A DNA stretch of 64,000 nucleotides, taken from positions 1,104,592 through 1,168,591 of the forward strand of contig NZ_JACHCZ010000001.1 of assembly GCF_014207255.1 (NCBI RefSeq), in the 5' to 3' direction. Position numbers and translations under genes: made by a program. A model generated the notes under the pieces. That model was not told the origin of the DNA. It ran no database searches and saw nothing but the letters and a program-made list of their open reading frames with translations. This document shows positions 13,529-23,501 of the stretch, piece after piece (position 1 is the first letter of the stretch; each line of letters opens with the position of its first letter). Source of the stretch: Pseudomonas sp. JAI120 (GTDB taxonomy: Bacteria > Pseudomonadota > Gammaproteobacteria > Pseudomonadales > Pseudomonadaceae).

Positions 13529-14695
13529 ATGAATTCTGACATCCCTCTTCAACTTCTGGGCGGCATCACGGCACGGGAATTCCTGCGCGACTACTGGCAG
13601 AAAAAACCGCTGCTGATTCGCCAGGCGATCCCTGACTTCGAAAGCCCGATCGACGCCGACGAACTCGCCGGCCTGGCCCTGGAAGAAGAAGTCGAATCGC
13701 GCCTGGTGATCGAACACGGCGAACGCCCGTGGGAACTGCGCCGCGGCCCGTTCGCCGAAGACGCCTTCAGCACCTTGCCTGAGCGCGAGTGGACCCTGCT
13801 GGTACAGGCGGTCGACCAGTTCGTCCCAGAAGTGGCCGAGCTGCTGGAGCAGTTCCGCTTCCTGCCAAGCTGGCGCATCGATGACGTGATGATCAGCTTT
13901 GCCGCACCCGGCGGCAGCGTAGGCCCGCACTTCGACAACTACGACGTATTCCTGCTGCAAGCCCAGGGCAAGCGCAACTGGAAGATCGGCCAGATGTGCA
14001 GCTCCGAAAGCCCGCTGCTGCCACACGCCGACCTGCGCATCCTCGCCGAATTCGAAGAAAGCGCCGAATGGGTGCTGGAACCGGGCGACATGCTCTACCT
14101 GCCGCCGCGCCTGGCGCATTTCGGCATCGCCGAAGATGACTGCATGACGTACTCGGTGGGCTTTCGCGCACCAAGCGCCGCTGAAGTACTGACCCACTTC
14201 ACCGACTTCCTCGCCCAGTACCTGACCGACGAAGAGCGCTACACCGACGCCGACGCGCAGCCGGTCAGCGACCCGCACCAGATCCAAAGCGACGCCCTCG
14301 ACCGCCTCAAGAGCCTGCTGGCCGAGCACATGAGCGACGAGCGCATGCTGCTGACCTGGTTCGGCCAATTCATGACCGAACCGCGCTACCCGGAAATGGT
14401 GGCGGGCGAAGAACTGGGCGAAGACGACTTCATCAGCAGCCTGCAAGACGGCGCGATCCTGGTGCGCAATCCAAGCGCGCGCATGGCCTGGTCGGAAGTC
14501 GACGATGACGTATTGCTGTTCGCCAGCGGCCAGAGCCGCTACCTGCCAGGCAAACTGCGCGAGCTGCTGAAACTGGTCTGCGCCGCCGATGCACTGCACG
14601 CCGAAAACCTCGGCGAATGGCTGTTGGACGAAGACGCCCGCGACCTGCTGTGCGAGCTGGTCAAGCAAGGAAGCCTGGGGTTTGCTGATGAATAA
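13529..14695 (+). CDS. roxA: Ribosomal protein uL16 arginine 3-hydroxylase, JmjC/cupin family
   Basis: Fe(II)/2-oxoglutarate oxygenase of the YcfD/RoxA family, which in E. coli hydroxylates an Arg of ribosomal protein L16. The metal triad is visible: H134 and D136 in GPHFDNYDVF and H197 in LPPRLAHFG, with the same spacing as H125/D127/H187 of E. coli. The 388-residue length with a C-terminal winged-helix part fits the family. I chose ATG 13529 (MNSDIPLQLL); an in-frame GTG at 13505 is less likely. It overlaps the next gene by 8 bp. Confidence 0.93.
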   Translation: MNSDIPLQLLGGITAREFLRDYWQKKPLLIRQAIPDFESPIDADELAGLALEEEVESRLVIEHGERPWELRRGPFAEDAFSTLPEREWTLLVQAVDQFVPEVAELLEQFRFLPSWRIDDVMISFAAPGGSVGPHFDNYDVFLLQAQGKRNWKIGQMCSSESPLLPHADLRILAEFEESAEWVLEPGDMLYLPPRLAHFGIAEDDCMTYSVGFRAPSAAEVLTHFTDFLAQYLTDEERYTDADAQPVSDPHQIQSDALDRLKSLLAEHMSDERMLLTWFGQFMTEPRYPEMVAGEELGEDDFISSLQDGAILVRNPSARMAWSEVDDDVLLFASGQSRYLPGKLRELLKLVCAADALHAENLGEWLLDEDARDLLCELVKQGSLGFADE

Positions 14696-15110
14696 GATTC
14701 ACGTAAGTGTCGCGGACTGGCATAAGGATATCGCCGAGATTCGGCGCATTCGTGAAGCGGTATTTATCGCTGAACAATCGGTCCCACCTGAACTGGAGTG
14801 GGACGCGGACGACGCAGACGCGGTGCATTTCCTTGCATTCGAAGGCGACTTTCCGATTGGCACCGCGCGCCTGCTACCCAGCGGCGAGATCGGCCGTGTG
14901 TCGGTGCTCAAGGACTGGCGCGGACTGAAGGTCGGCGACAAGCTGATGGAAGCGGTGATTGGCGTGGCCGAGCAACGTGGCCAGACCAAGCAGTTCCTGA
15001 GTGCGCAGGTGTATGCGGCGCCGTTCTATGAGCGACTGGGCTTCAAGATCGTCAGCGAGGAATTCCTGGAAGTCGGGATTCCCCATGTCGATATGGTGCG
15101 CGGGGGCTGA
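14688..15110 (+). CDS. GNAT-family N-acetyltransferase
   Basis: A 140-residue single GNAT domain of the ElaA/YjcF-like size class. The acetyl-CoA binding segment is near VSVLKDWRGLKVGDKLMEAV (motif A), and the C-terminal part AAPFYERLGFKIVSEEFLEVGIPHVDM is typical of the family. Substrate is unknown. The ATG at 14688 lies inside the last codons of roxA (8-bp overlap), so expression is coupled. A REPIN follows. Confidence 0.9.
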   Translation: MNKIHVSVADWHKDIAEIRRIREAVFIAEQSVPPELEWDADDADAVHFLAFEGDFPIGTARLLPSGEIGRVSVLKDWRGLKVGDKLMEAVIGVAEQRGQTKQFLSAQVYAAPFYERLGFKIVSEEFLEVGIPHVDMVRGG

Positions 15111-15127
15111 TTCGAGACCGCGTCGCT

Positions 15128-15216
15128 GCCATCGGGGGCAAGCCCCCTCCCACACTTGACCGCATCCCCAAGGATGTACTCGGTCAAAATGTGGGAGGGG
15201 GCTTGCCCCCGATGGC
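15128..15216. repeat. REPIN (two inverted REPs)
   Basis: Left arm GCCATCGGGGGCAAGCCCCC... and its exact inverted copy ending at 15216 are 27 bases each, separated by a 35-base spacer. This is the best preserved REPIN in the window. Such elements are mobilised by RAYT transposases; no RAYT gene is present here. Confidence 0.9.
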
Positions 15217-15234
15217 TATTTCAGCAACACCAAC

Positions 15235-15260
15235 AATGCCCTGCCATGCCAGGGCATTTT
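15235..15260 (+). terminator. Terminator after the roxA-GNAT pair
   Basis: AATGCCCTG and CAGGGCATT pair around CCATGC, followed by TT and TGCC. The T-tract is short. Confidence 0.6.
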
Positions 15261-15341
15261 GCCGTCTACGATTCAAATTGCGACCTCCCAGGCCGACAAA
15301 CTGGCACTATCAAGCCTAAATGACTCGCAGAGATAACGGAC

Positions 15342-16079
15342 ATGTCCCTACGCACCCTGCTCACCGCCCTCCTCCTGACTGCCAGTTGCTCGGCCATGGC
15401 CGACACCGAAGTCGTCAACCTGAGCAACCGCACCAGCACCGACCTGCTCCCCGTGGCGCAGAATTTCATCGGCAAGGACGGCACCGTCAGCGCCTACGGC
15501 AACCAGCTAATTGTCAACGCCGCCCCCGGCAAGATCCAGGACCTGCGCGCGCTGCTCGCCCAACTGGACACACCGGCCAAGCGCCTGCTGATCACCGTGG
15601 ACACCAACGAAAATAACCAGCAGAACAGCGGCGACAGCCAGACCCGCATCATCAGCTACGGCACCGCCAGCCGCGACGGCGGCATCCAGCAGATCCAGGC
15701 CAGCGAAGGCGTGCCTGCGCTGATCCAGTTCGGCCAGAGCGTGCCACTGACCACGACCCAGCCCGACGCCTACGGTCGCCCGCAGAACCAGACCCAGTAC
15801 CGCAACGTCACCCAGGGCTTCTACGTCACCGCCAGCGTCACCGGCGAGACCGTACATTTGGCGATCAGTACCAACCGTGACCGCATGAGCCAGGAACGTC
15901 CCGATGTAGTGAATGTGCAAAGTACCGACACAAGCGTCAGCGGGCGCCTTGGCGAATGGATCCCCCTGGCCGGCATCAACCGCGAGACCCAGGCCGATAA
16001 ATCCTCTACAACCCGCAGCTACTCTACCCAGGGCCGTGATGACCTGACGTTGCGGGTTAAGGTCGACACCCTGAACTGA
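15342..16079 (+). CDS. Exported protein with only a secretin N-domain
   Basis: A 245-residue protein with a signal peptide (MSLRTLLTALLLTASCSAMA, likely cut before DTEVVNL). Residues about 35-85 look like a secretin N1/NolW-type domain (GTVSAYGNQLIVNAAPGKIQ, LRALLAQLDTPAKRLLITVD). The rest resembles the beta-rich part seen before the pore in type II/III secretins, but the protein ends before a pore-forming domain. No other secretion genes are nearby. It is probably a periplasmic or outer-membrane protein of unknown role; truncation of a larger secretin is possible. Confidence 0.75.
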   Translation: MSLRTLLTALLLTASCSAMADTEVVNLSNRTSTDLLPVAQNFIGKDGTVSAYGNQLIVNAAPGKIQDLRALLAQLDTPAKRLLITVDTNENNQQNSGDSQTRIISYGTASRDGGIQQIQASEGVPALIQFGQSVPLTTTQPDAYGRPQNQTQYRNVTQGFYVTASVTGETVHLAISTNRDRMSQERPDVVNVQSTDTSVSGRLGEWIPLAGINRETQADKSSTTRSYSTQGRDDLTLRVKVDTLN

Positions 16080-16118
16080 AGCACCAAAAACTGACTGATG
16101 AGTCGTATTAGACTAAAG

Positions 16119-16146
16119 ATGTAGTGCCACAAAAAAAGCACTACAA
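16119..16146. promoter_or_regulatory. RccR-type operator upstream of aceA
   Basis: TGTAGTGC (16120-16127) and GCACTACA (16138-16145) are a perfect inverted repeat around a 10-base A-rich spacer; with one flanking base each side this is 28 bp. In P. fluorescens the regulator RccR, which responds to KDPG, is known to bind a 28-bp pseudo-palindrome at aceA, distinct from a 15-bp version at aceE. Position, length and arm sequence all fit. The assignment rests on memory of that published work. Confidence 0.7.
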
Positions 16147-16574
16147 AACATTTGACGATCCAAAAAAGCATGGGCATGATGGCCTCGCTCCCGCTAATCA
16201 GGGGCCCTGGCAAGGGCCTTCGGATCGACGCTCCAAGCTACCCACCCGAGCCGATTCGTGTCTGTACCGCCCACAAGGCGTGTTTGACGAGGTTGCGACT
16301 GGAACGAAGTTGTCCCGAGGGACGGAAGCTAACCAGGTAACCCGGCTACACACTGATGGATCGTACAAAGGCCCACGACGCCCGAAGACCGTTCGCAGTT
16401 CGCCCTTACCTGCTCAACTCCCCCCCTTGAGCCGTCGTTCATCCCGTCGCCTACCCCGTCGAACTCAACTTGAACACCTGAGCTTCTGGTCAGCGAGCAG
16501 CCATAACCACGCATTCACTACGTGGCTGGCAAATGGAATTTTCCACCTAGACCTATGCGACGAGGTTTTCCCCC
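16147..16574 (+). promoter_or_regulatory. aceA promoter and long leader
   Basis: TTGACG (16152-16157) and CATGAT (16175-16180) are 17 bp apart, just downstream of the operator, and form a plausible promoter. This would give a leader of about 390 bases before aceA. The leader contains a perfect GTCCCGAGGGAC palindrome (16312-16323). No convincing gene is seen; the short open frames here lack family features. Confidence 0.4.
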
Positions 16575-17900
<1,326 letters not shown>

Positions 17901-17964
17901 TCGATGTGAGTACACGGCCACTGCGGACCCGTTAAAGAGCTAACCGCAGTGCCGCACGACAATC

Positions 17965-17993
17965 ACGCCCCGACTGGTTCGGGGCGTTTTTTT
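17965..17993 (+). terminator. Rho-independent terminator after aceA
   Basis: ACGCCCCGA and TCGGGGCGT pair around CTGGT and are followed by a run of T. Confidence 0.92.
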
Positions 17994-18037
17994 GCCGGTA
18001 CGCATCTCACTGATTCAATAAGGGCAAAAGGGCAAAA

Positions 18038-18122
18038 TGTGGGAAGGGTCTTGCCCCGGTACAGACCGGAGACATCCTTTACGTTTGAAACCGGAGACAT
18101 CCTTTACAAGCCTCCTCCCACA
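18038..18122. repeat. Degenerate REPIN with foreign insert
   Basis: TGTGGGAAGGGTCTTGCCCC on the left and AAGCCTCCTCCCACA on the right are the outer arms of a REPIN. The normal middle is replaced by about 50 bp containing the duplicated 18-mer at 18065-18107. Confidence 0.65.
18065..18107. repeat. Tandem copies of an 18-bp motif, possible IS-end remnant
   Basis: ACCGGAGACATCCTTTAC occurs at 18065-18082 and again at 18090-18107, separated by GTTTGAA. The reverse complement (GTAAAGGATGTCTCCGGT) looks like an insertion-sequence terminus, possibly IS481-like. No transposase is present. The IS link is inference. Confidence 0.5.
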
Positions 18123-18131
18123 AGGGAACGC

Positions 18132-18260
18132 ATGCAACCTGAAGATTTTGTCCAAAACCTTGATCCAGAGCGCTATTCGTTGCAGATAAATCGGTTAAAA
18201 GATCCGCTCCAACAACTAGCGCTAATCAGGCAAGTAACGGCAACTTACTCCGCTGCATGA
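18132..18260 (+). CDS. Short ORF of 42 codons, possible remnant
   Basis: ATG 18132 opens a 42-codon frame (MQPEDFVQNLDPERYSLQIN...TATYSAA) with AT-richer composition than its neighbours and a weak GGGA ribosome site. It follows the IS-end-like repeats directly. It may be the tail of a lost gene or not expressed at all. No family recognised. Confidence 0.25.
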   Translation: MQPEDFVQNLDPERYSLQINRLKDPLQQLALIRQVTATYSAA

Positions 18261-18559
18261 GAAACAATCGCTTAAACCCCACGCAAACAATATTCATTAT
18301 CATTTGGCGCATAAAAACTTCGTTACTGGTTAAACAAAACACATTTGATAAAATGCCCGCTAATGCCCGCCCCGCAAGGGCTACAGCCCCAAGAAGGTGC
18401 ACTATGTGCTTATTCCATCGAATAATTTCGCCCTAGGAATTTTACTTGCCCGGTGTTTAGCCATAAAATCACCGCGATTGATTGCAGTGCGACATATCGT
18501 CACTGCATCGTTACTTTTTCGAGCTCAGAGACCTTTGCTCTCTGTTAAGGATTTCCAGC
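18261..18559 (+). promoter_or_regulatory. nuo operon upstream region
   Basis: About 300 bp of AT-rich sequence before nuoA. TAAAAT at 18349-18354 is a possible -10. GCAGTG (18484-18489) and CACTGC (18501-18506) form an inverted repeat with a partly symmetric centre (CGACATATCG), 54 bp before the nuoA ATG; this could be an operator. AAGGA lies 8 bases before nuoA. Confidence 0.35.
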
Positions 18560-18973
18560 ATGACCGAAGCGACAGGACTCATGGCCCACAACTGGGGCTT
18601 TGCCATTTTCCTCCTCGGTGTTGTCGGCCTTTGCGCCTTCATGCTCGGTGTTTCCAGCCTCCTCGGGTCAAAAGCCTGGGGCCGCAGCAAGAATGAACCG
18701 TTTGAATCCGGCATGCTGCCTACAGGTGGCGCCCGCTTGCGGCTCTCAGCCAAATTCTATCTGGTCGCGATGCTCTTCGTGATCTTCGATATCGAAGCCC
18801 TCTTTCTCTTTGCCTGGTCTGTGTCCGTCCGCGAAAGCGGCTGGACCGGATTCGTCGAAGCTCTCGTTTTCATAGCAATTCTGTTGGCAGGCCTTGTCTA
18901 CCTATTTCGAGTGGGCGCCCTTGATTGGGCTCCGGAAGCTCGTCGTAAGCGGCAAGCGAAGCTGAAACAATGA
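18560..18973 (+). CDS. nuoA: NADH-quinone oxidoreductase subunit A
   Basis: Small membrane subunit of complex I, 137 residues with three predicted helices ([57 protein letters not shown]). The conserved loop [21 protein letters not shown] is at the quinone-site junction. I chose ATG 18560 ([10 protein letters not shown]) with AAGGA upstream. First gene of the 13-gene nuo operon. Confidence 0.95.
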   Translation: MTEATGLMAHNWGFAIFLLGVVGLCAFMLGVSSLLGSKAWGRSKNEPFESGMLPTGGARLRLSAKFYLVAMLFVIFDIEALFLFAWSVSVRESGWTGFVEALVFIAILLAGLVYLFRVGALDWAPEARRKRQAKLKQ

Positions 18974-18983
18974 GGCTTTGGCG

Positions 18984-19658
18984 ATGCAATACAATCTCAC
19001 CAGGATCGACCCGGATGCTCCTAACGAGCAGTACCCCATCGGCGAACGGGAAACCGTTTCCGATCCGTTAGAAGACCAAGTCCACAAAAACATCTACATG
19101 GGCAAGCTGGAAGACGTGCTGAGTGGCGCGGTCAACTGGGGACGTAAGAACTCCCTGTGGCCGTACAACTTCGGTCTTTCGTGCTGCTACGTGGAAATGA
19201 CCACCGCCTTCACGGCGCCCCACGACATCGCACGCTTTGGCGCCGAAGTTATCCGGGCATCGCCGCGCCAGGCGGATTTCATGGTTATCGCCGGTACCTG
19301 CTTTATCAAGATGGCGCCGATCATTCAGCGTCTCTACGAGCAAATGCTCGAGCCAAAGTGGGTTATCTCCATGGGTTCGTGCGCCAACTCCGGTGGCATG
19401 TACGACATCTACTCCGTGGTTCAAGGGGTGGACAAGTTCCTGCCCGTGGACGTCTACGTGCCTGGCTGCCCGCCCCGCCCCGAAGCATTCCTGCAAGGCT
19501 TGATGCTGTTGCAGGAATCGATTGGCAAGGAGCGTCGCCCGCTTTCCTGGGTCGTCGGCGATCAAGGCGTGTACCGCGCCGAGATGCCGTCGCAAAAGGA
19601 ACAGCGCCGCGAACAGCGAATCGCAGTCACCAACCTGCGCAGCCCCGACGAAGTCTGA
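18984..19658 (+). CDS. nuoB: NADH-quinone oxidoreductase subunit B
   Basis: Peripheral subunit holding the terminal [4Fe-4S] cluster N2 next to quinone. The 224-residue protein has the cluster cysteines: tandem CC in GLSCCYVEM, one in [12 protein letters not shown] and one in [11 protein letters not shown]. The N-terminus includes [13 protein letters not shown] chose ATG 18984 (MQYNLTRID), 8 bases after GAGG; a TTG two codons upstream is unlikely. Confidence 0.96.
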   Translation: MQYNLTRIDPDAPNEQYPIGERETVSDPLEDQVHKNIYMGKLEDVLSGAVNWGRKNSLWPYNFGLSCCYVEMTTAFTAPHDIARFGAEVIRASPRQADFMVIAGTCFIKMAPIIQRLYEQMLEPKWVISMGSCANSGGMYDIYSVVQGVDKFLPVDVYVPGCPPRPEAFLQGLMLLQESIGKERRPLSWVVGDQGVYRAEMPSQKEQRREQRIAVTNLRSPDEV

Positions 19659-19730
19659 TCCAGCACCGCTTCTTTTATAGAACGAAAACCTGGCTTCATT
19701 CTTTACGTTGACCGAAAGCGATAAAAAACC

Positions 19731-21515
19731 ATGACTACAGGCAGTGCTCTGTACATCCCGCCTTATAAGGCAGACGACCAGGATGTGGTCGTCGAACTCA
19801 ATAACCGTTTTGGCCCTGACGCCTTCACCGCCCAGGCCACACGCACCGGTATGCCGGTGCTGTGGGTGGCGCGCGCCAAGCTCGTCGAAGTCCTGACCTT
19901 CCTGCGCAACCTGCCCAAGCCGTACGTCATGCTCTATGACCTGCATGGCGTGGACGAGCGCCTGCGCACCAAGCGCCAAGGCCTGCCGAGCGGCGCCGAT
20001 TTCACCGTGTTCTATCACCTGATGTCGCTGGAACGTAACAGCGACGTGATGATCAAGGTCGCACTGTCCGAGAGCGACCTGAGCATCCCGACCGTGACCG
20101 GTATCTGGCCCAACGCCAGCTGGTACGAGCGCGAAGTCTGGGACATGTTCGGTATCGACTTCCCGGGCCACCCGCACCTGACGCGCATCATGATGCCGCC
20201 AACGTGGGAAGGTCACCCGCTGCGCAAGGACTTCCCTGCCCGCGCCACCGAATTCGACCCGTTCAGCCTCAACCTCGCCAAGCAGCAACTTGAAGAAGAG
20301 GCCGCGCGCTTCCGTCCGGAAGACTGGGGCATGAAGCGTTCCGGCACCAACGAGGACTACATGTTCCTCAACCTGGGCCCGAACCACCCTTCGGCTCACG
20401 GTGCCTTCCGCATCATCCTTCAGCTGGACGGCGAAGAAATCGTCGACTGCGTACCGGACATCGGCTACCACCACCGTGGTGCCGAGAAGATGGCCGAGCG
20501 CCAGTCGTGGCACAGCTTCATCCCGTACACCGACCGTATCGACTACCTCGGCGGCGTGATGAACAACCTGCCGTACGTGCTATCGGTCGAGAAGCTGGCC
20601 GGCATCAAGGTCCCGGACCGCGTCGACACCATACGCATCATGATGGCCGAGTTCTTCCGGATCACCAGCCACCTGCTGTTCCTGGGTACCTATATCCAGG
20701 ACGTCGGCGCCATGACCCCGGTGTTCTTCACCTTCACCGACCGTCAGCGCGCCTACAAGGTCATCGAAGCCATCACCGGTTTCCGCCTGCACCCGGCCTG
20801 GTACCGCATCGGCGGTGTCGCCCACGACCTGCCGAATGGCTGGGAACGCCTGGTCAAGGAATTCATCGACTGGATGCCCAAGCGCCTGGACGAGTACCAG
20901 AAAGCCGCCCTGGACAACAGCATCCTCAAGGGTCGGACCATCGGCGTTGCCGCCTACAACACCAAAGAGGCCCTGGAATGGGGCGTCACCGGTGCCGGCC
21001 TGCGTTCGACCGGTTGCGACTTCGACCTGCGTAAAGCGCGCCCCTATTCCGGCTACGAGAACTTCGAGTTCGAAGTCCCGCTGGCGGCCAATGGCGACGC
21101 CTACGACCGTTGCATCGTGCGCGTCGAAGAAATGCGCCAGAGCCTGAAGATCATCGAGCAGTGCATGCGCAACATGCCGGCCGGCCCGTACAAGGCGGAT
21201 CACCCGCTGACGACGCCGCCGCCGAAAGAGCGCACGCTGCAGCACATCGAAACCCTGATCACGCACTTCCTGCAGGTTTCGTGGGGTCCGGTAATGCCGG
21301 CCAACGAATCCTTCCAGATGATCGAAGCGACCAAGGGTATCAACAGTTATTACCTGACGAGCGATGGCGGCACCATGAGCTACCGCACCCGGATTCGTAC
21401 CCCAAGCTTCGCCCACTTGCAGCAGATCCCTTCGGTGATCAAAGGCGAGATGGTCGCGGACTTGATTGCGTACCTGGGTAGTATCGATTTCGTTATGGCC
21501 GACGTGGACCGCTAA
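19731..21515 (+). CDS. nuoC: NADH-quinone oxidoreductase fused subunits C and D
   Basis: A fusion of the 30-kDa (C, residues about 1-190, including [18 protein letters not shown]) and 49-kDa (D, residues about 200-594) subunits, as in E. coli. The D part builds the quinone chamber; conserved [14 protein letters not shown] and GYHHRGAEK are visible. Length 594 fits the fusion. It is 72 bp after nuoB and 2 bp before nuoE. Often called nuoCD. Confidence 0.96.
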   Translation: MTTGSALYIPPYKADDQDVVVELNNRFGPDAFTAQATRTGMPVLWVARAKLVEVLTFLRNLPKPYVMLYDLHGVDERLRTKRQGLPSGADFTVFYHLMSLERNSDVMIKVALSESDLSIPTVTGIWPNASWYEREVWDMFGIDFPGHPHLTRIMMPPTWEGHPLRKDFPARATEFDPFSLNLAKQQLEEEAARFRPEDWGMKRSGTNEDYMFLNLGPNHPSAHGAFRIILQLDGEEIVDCVPDIGYHHRGAEKMAERQSWHSFIPYTDRIDYLGGVMNNLPYVLSVEKLAGIKVPDRVDTIRIMMAEFFRITSHLLFLGTYIQDVGAMTPVFFTFTDRQRAYKVIEAITGFRLHPAWYRIGGVAHDLPNGWERLVKEFIDWMPKRLDEYQKAALDNSILKGRTIGVAAYNTKEALEWGVTGAGLRSTGCDFDLRKARPYSGYENFEFEVPLAANGDAYDRCIVRVEEMRQSLKIIEQCMRNMPAGPYKADHPLTTPPPKERTLQHIETLITHFLQVSWGPVMPANESFQMIEATKGINSYYLTSDGGTMSYRTRIRTPSFAHLQQIPSVIKGEMVADLIAYLGSIDFVMADVDR

Positions 21516-21517
21516 GC

Positions 21518-22015
21518 ATGAACAGCACGCTTATCCAGACAGACCGTTTCACCCTGAGTGAAACCGAGCGCTCGGCCATCGAGCACGAGCTGCATCACTA
21601 CGAAGACCCGCGCGCGGCGTCGATCGAAGCCTTGAAGATCGTCCAGAAGGAACGTGGCTGGGTGCCGGACGGCGCCCTCTACGCCATCGGCGAGATCCTC
21701 GGCATCCCCGCCAGCGACGTTGAAGGCGTGGCGACGTTCTACAGCCAGATCTTCCGCCAGCCGGTCGGCCGTCACATCATTCGCGTGTGCGACAGCATGG
21801 TCTGCTACATCGGTGGCCACGAATCAGTGGTCAGCGAGATCCAGAACACGCTGGGCATCGGCCTCGGCCAAACCACCCCGGACGGCCGCTTCACGCTGCT
21901 GCCGGTGTGCTGCCTGGGCAACTGCGACAAGGCGCCGGCGTTGATGATCGACGACGACACATTCGGTGACGTGCAGCCTGCTGGCGTGACCCAATTGCTC
22001 GAGGGCTACCCATGA
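21518..22015 (+). CDS. nuoE: NADH-quinone oxidoreductase subunit E
   Basis: The 24-kDa subunit of the NADH-input module, carrying [2Fe-2S] cluster N1a. Cysteines appear in [11 protein letters not shown] (Cx4C) and in [12 protein letters not shown] (CxxxC). 165 residues, thioredoxin-like C-terminal half. Its stop overlaps nuoF as ATGA. Confidence 0.95.
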   Translation: MNSTLIQTDRFTLSETERSAIEHELHHYEDPRAASIEALKIVQKERGWVPDGALYAIGEILGIPASDVEGVATFYSQIFRQPVGRHIIRVCDSMVCYIGGHESVVSEIQNTLGIGLGQTTPDGRFTLLPVCCLGNCDKAPALMIDDDTFGDVQPAGVTQLLEGYP

Positions 22016-23367
22016 CCCTGACTTCCTTCGGCCCGGCCAACCTGATCAAGCGTTCGGCCGAAACCCACCCGCTGACCTGGCGCCTGCGTGACGACGGCGA
22101 GCCGGTATGGCTCGACGAGTACCAGGCCAAGAACGGTTACGCCGCTGCGCGCAAGGCCTTCGCCGACATGGCCCAGGACGACATCGTCCAGACCGTGAAG
22201 GACGCCGGCCTCAAGGGTCGCGGCGGTGCAGGCTTCCCCACGGGCGTGAAGTGGGGCCTGATGCCCAAAGACGAGTCCATCAACATCCGCTACCTGCTGT
22301 GCAACGCGGATGAAATGGAACCCAACACCTGGAAAGACCGCATGCTGATGGAGCAACTGCCCCATCTGCTGATCGAAGGCATGCTGATCAGCGCCCGCGC
22401 GCTGAAAACCTACCGTGGCTACATCTTCCTGCGCGGCGAATACACCACCGCCGCCAAGCACCTCAACCGTGCCGTGGCAGAAGCCAAGGCCGCAGGCCTG
22501 TTGGGCAAGAACATCCTCGGTTCGGGTTTTGACTTCGAACTGTTCGTGCACACCGGCGCCGGGCGTTACATCTGCGGTGAAGAAACCGCACTGATCAACT
22601 CCCTCGAAGGCCGCCGCGCCAACCCGCGTTCCAAGCCGCCCTTCCCTGCCGCCGTGGGCGTGTGGGGCAAGCCGACCTGCGTGAACAACGTCGAGACCCT
22701 GTGCAACGTGCCGGCGATCATCGCCGACGGCGTGGACTGGTACAAATCGTTGGCCCGCGAAGGCAGCGAAGACATGGGCACCAAGCTCATGGGCTTCTCC
22801 GGTAAGGTCAAGAACCCTGGCCTGTGGGAACTGCCATTCGGCGTGACCGCACGCGAGCTGTTCGAGGACTACGCCGGCGGCATGCGCGACGGCTACACCC
22901 TCAAGGCCTGGCAGCCAGGCGGCGCCGGCACCGGCTTCCTGCTCCCCGAGCATCTTGACGCACAGATGTATGCCGGCGGCATCGGCAAGGTGGGCACCCG
23001 GATGGGTACCGGCCTGGCGATGGCGGTGGACAACACCGTGAACATGGTCTCGCTGCTGCGCAACATGGAGCAGTTCTTTGCCCGTGAATCCTGCGGCTTC
23101 TGCACCCCATGCCGCGACGGCCTGCCGTGGAGCGTCAAGCTGCTGATGGCCCTGGAAAATGGCGAAGGCCGCGAGGGTGACATCGAGACCCTGCTGGGGC
23201 TGGTCGGTTTCCTCGGCCCAGGCAAGACCTTCTGTGCTCACGCACCGGGCGCCGTGGAGCCATTGGGCAGCGCAATCAAATACTTCCGCTCGGAGTTCGA
23301 AGCCGGCATCGCGCCTACCAGCGCCGCCGTCCCGCCTCTGGCAAGGCCGATCGTAGTCGGCGCGTAA
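22012..23367 (+). CDS. nuoF: NADH-quinone oxidoreductase subunit F
   Basis: NADH-oxidising subunit with FMN and [4Fe-4S] cluster N3. The 451-residue protein shows the nucleotide/FMN loop [17 protein letters not shown] and cluster ligands in [12 protein letters not shown] plus a distal Cys in TFCAHAPG. It is coupled to nuoE by a 4-bp overlap. It is followed by the only long gap (134 bp) inside the operon, which contains a hairpin. Confidence 0.96.
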   Translation: MTLTSFGPANLIKRSAETHPLTWRLRDDGEPVWLDEYQAKNGYAAARKAFADMAQDDIVQTVKDAGLKGRGGAGFPTGVKWGLMPKDESINIRYLLCNADEMEPNTWKDRMLMEQLPHLLIEGMLISARALKTYRGYIFLRGEYTTAAKHLNRAVAEAKAAGLLGKNILGSGFDFELFVHTGAGRYICGEETALINSLEGRRANPRSKPPFPAAVGVWGKPTCVNNVETLCNVPAIIADGVDWYKSLAREGSEDMGTKLMGFSGKVKNPGLWELPFGVTARELFEDYAGGMRDGYTLKAWQPGGAGTGFLLPEHLDAQMYAGGIGKVGTRMGTGLAMAVDNTVNMVSLLRNMEQFFARESCGFCTPCRDGLPWSVKLLMALENGEGREGDIETLLGLVGFLGPGKTFCAHAPGAVEPLGSAIKYFRSEFEAGIAPTSAAVPPLARPIVVGA

Positions 23368-23374
23368 CGCTTAA

Positions 23375-23402
23375 AAAGCGAAGGGTCCGTGCCCTTCGCT
23401 TT
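23375..23402 (+). terminator. Hairpin between nuoF and nuoG, possible attenuator
   Basis: AAAGCGAAGGG and CCCTTCGCTTT form a perfect 11-bp stem around a 6-base loop, 7 bp after the nuoF stop. The T-tract is short (CTTTCTC), so it may be a partial terminator or an mRNA-stability element. Confidence 0.5.
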
Positions 23403-23501
23403 CTCATGTGCTGACGCCGTCAAGGCTGTGTAGATGCACATGAACAACAAGATTCCATTAGCCACGCCCGCTGACAACGGGCCAACGAAGAACTTTGAAC
23501 C

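Noticed and set aside
15128..15216. CRISPR-like repeats (also at 51264 and 63014)
   Set aside because: These are isolated inverted pairs of REP sequences, not regularly spaced direct repeats, and no cas genes are present.
16152..16340. Frame of about 60 codons in the aceA leader
   Set aside because: Starts at a TTG that is part of the probable -35 box; no ribosome site and no recognisable domain.
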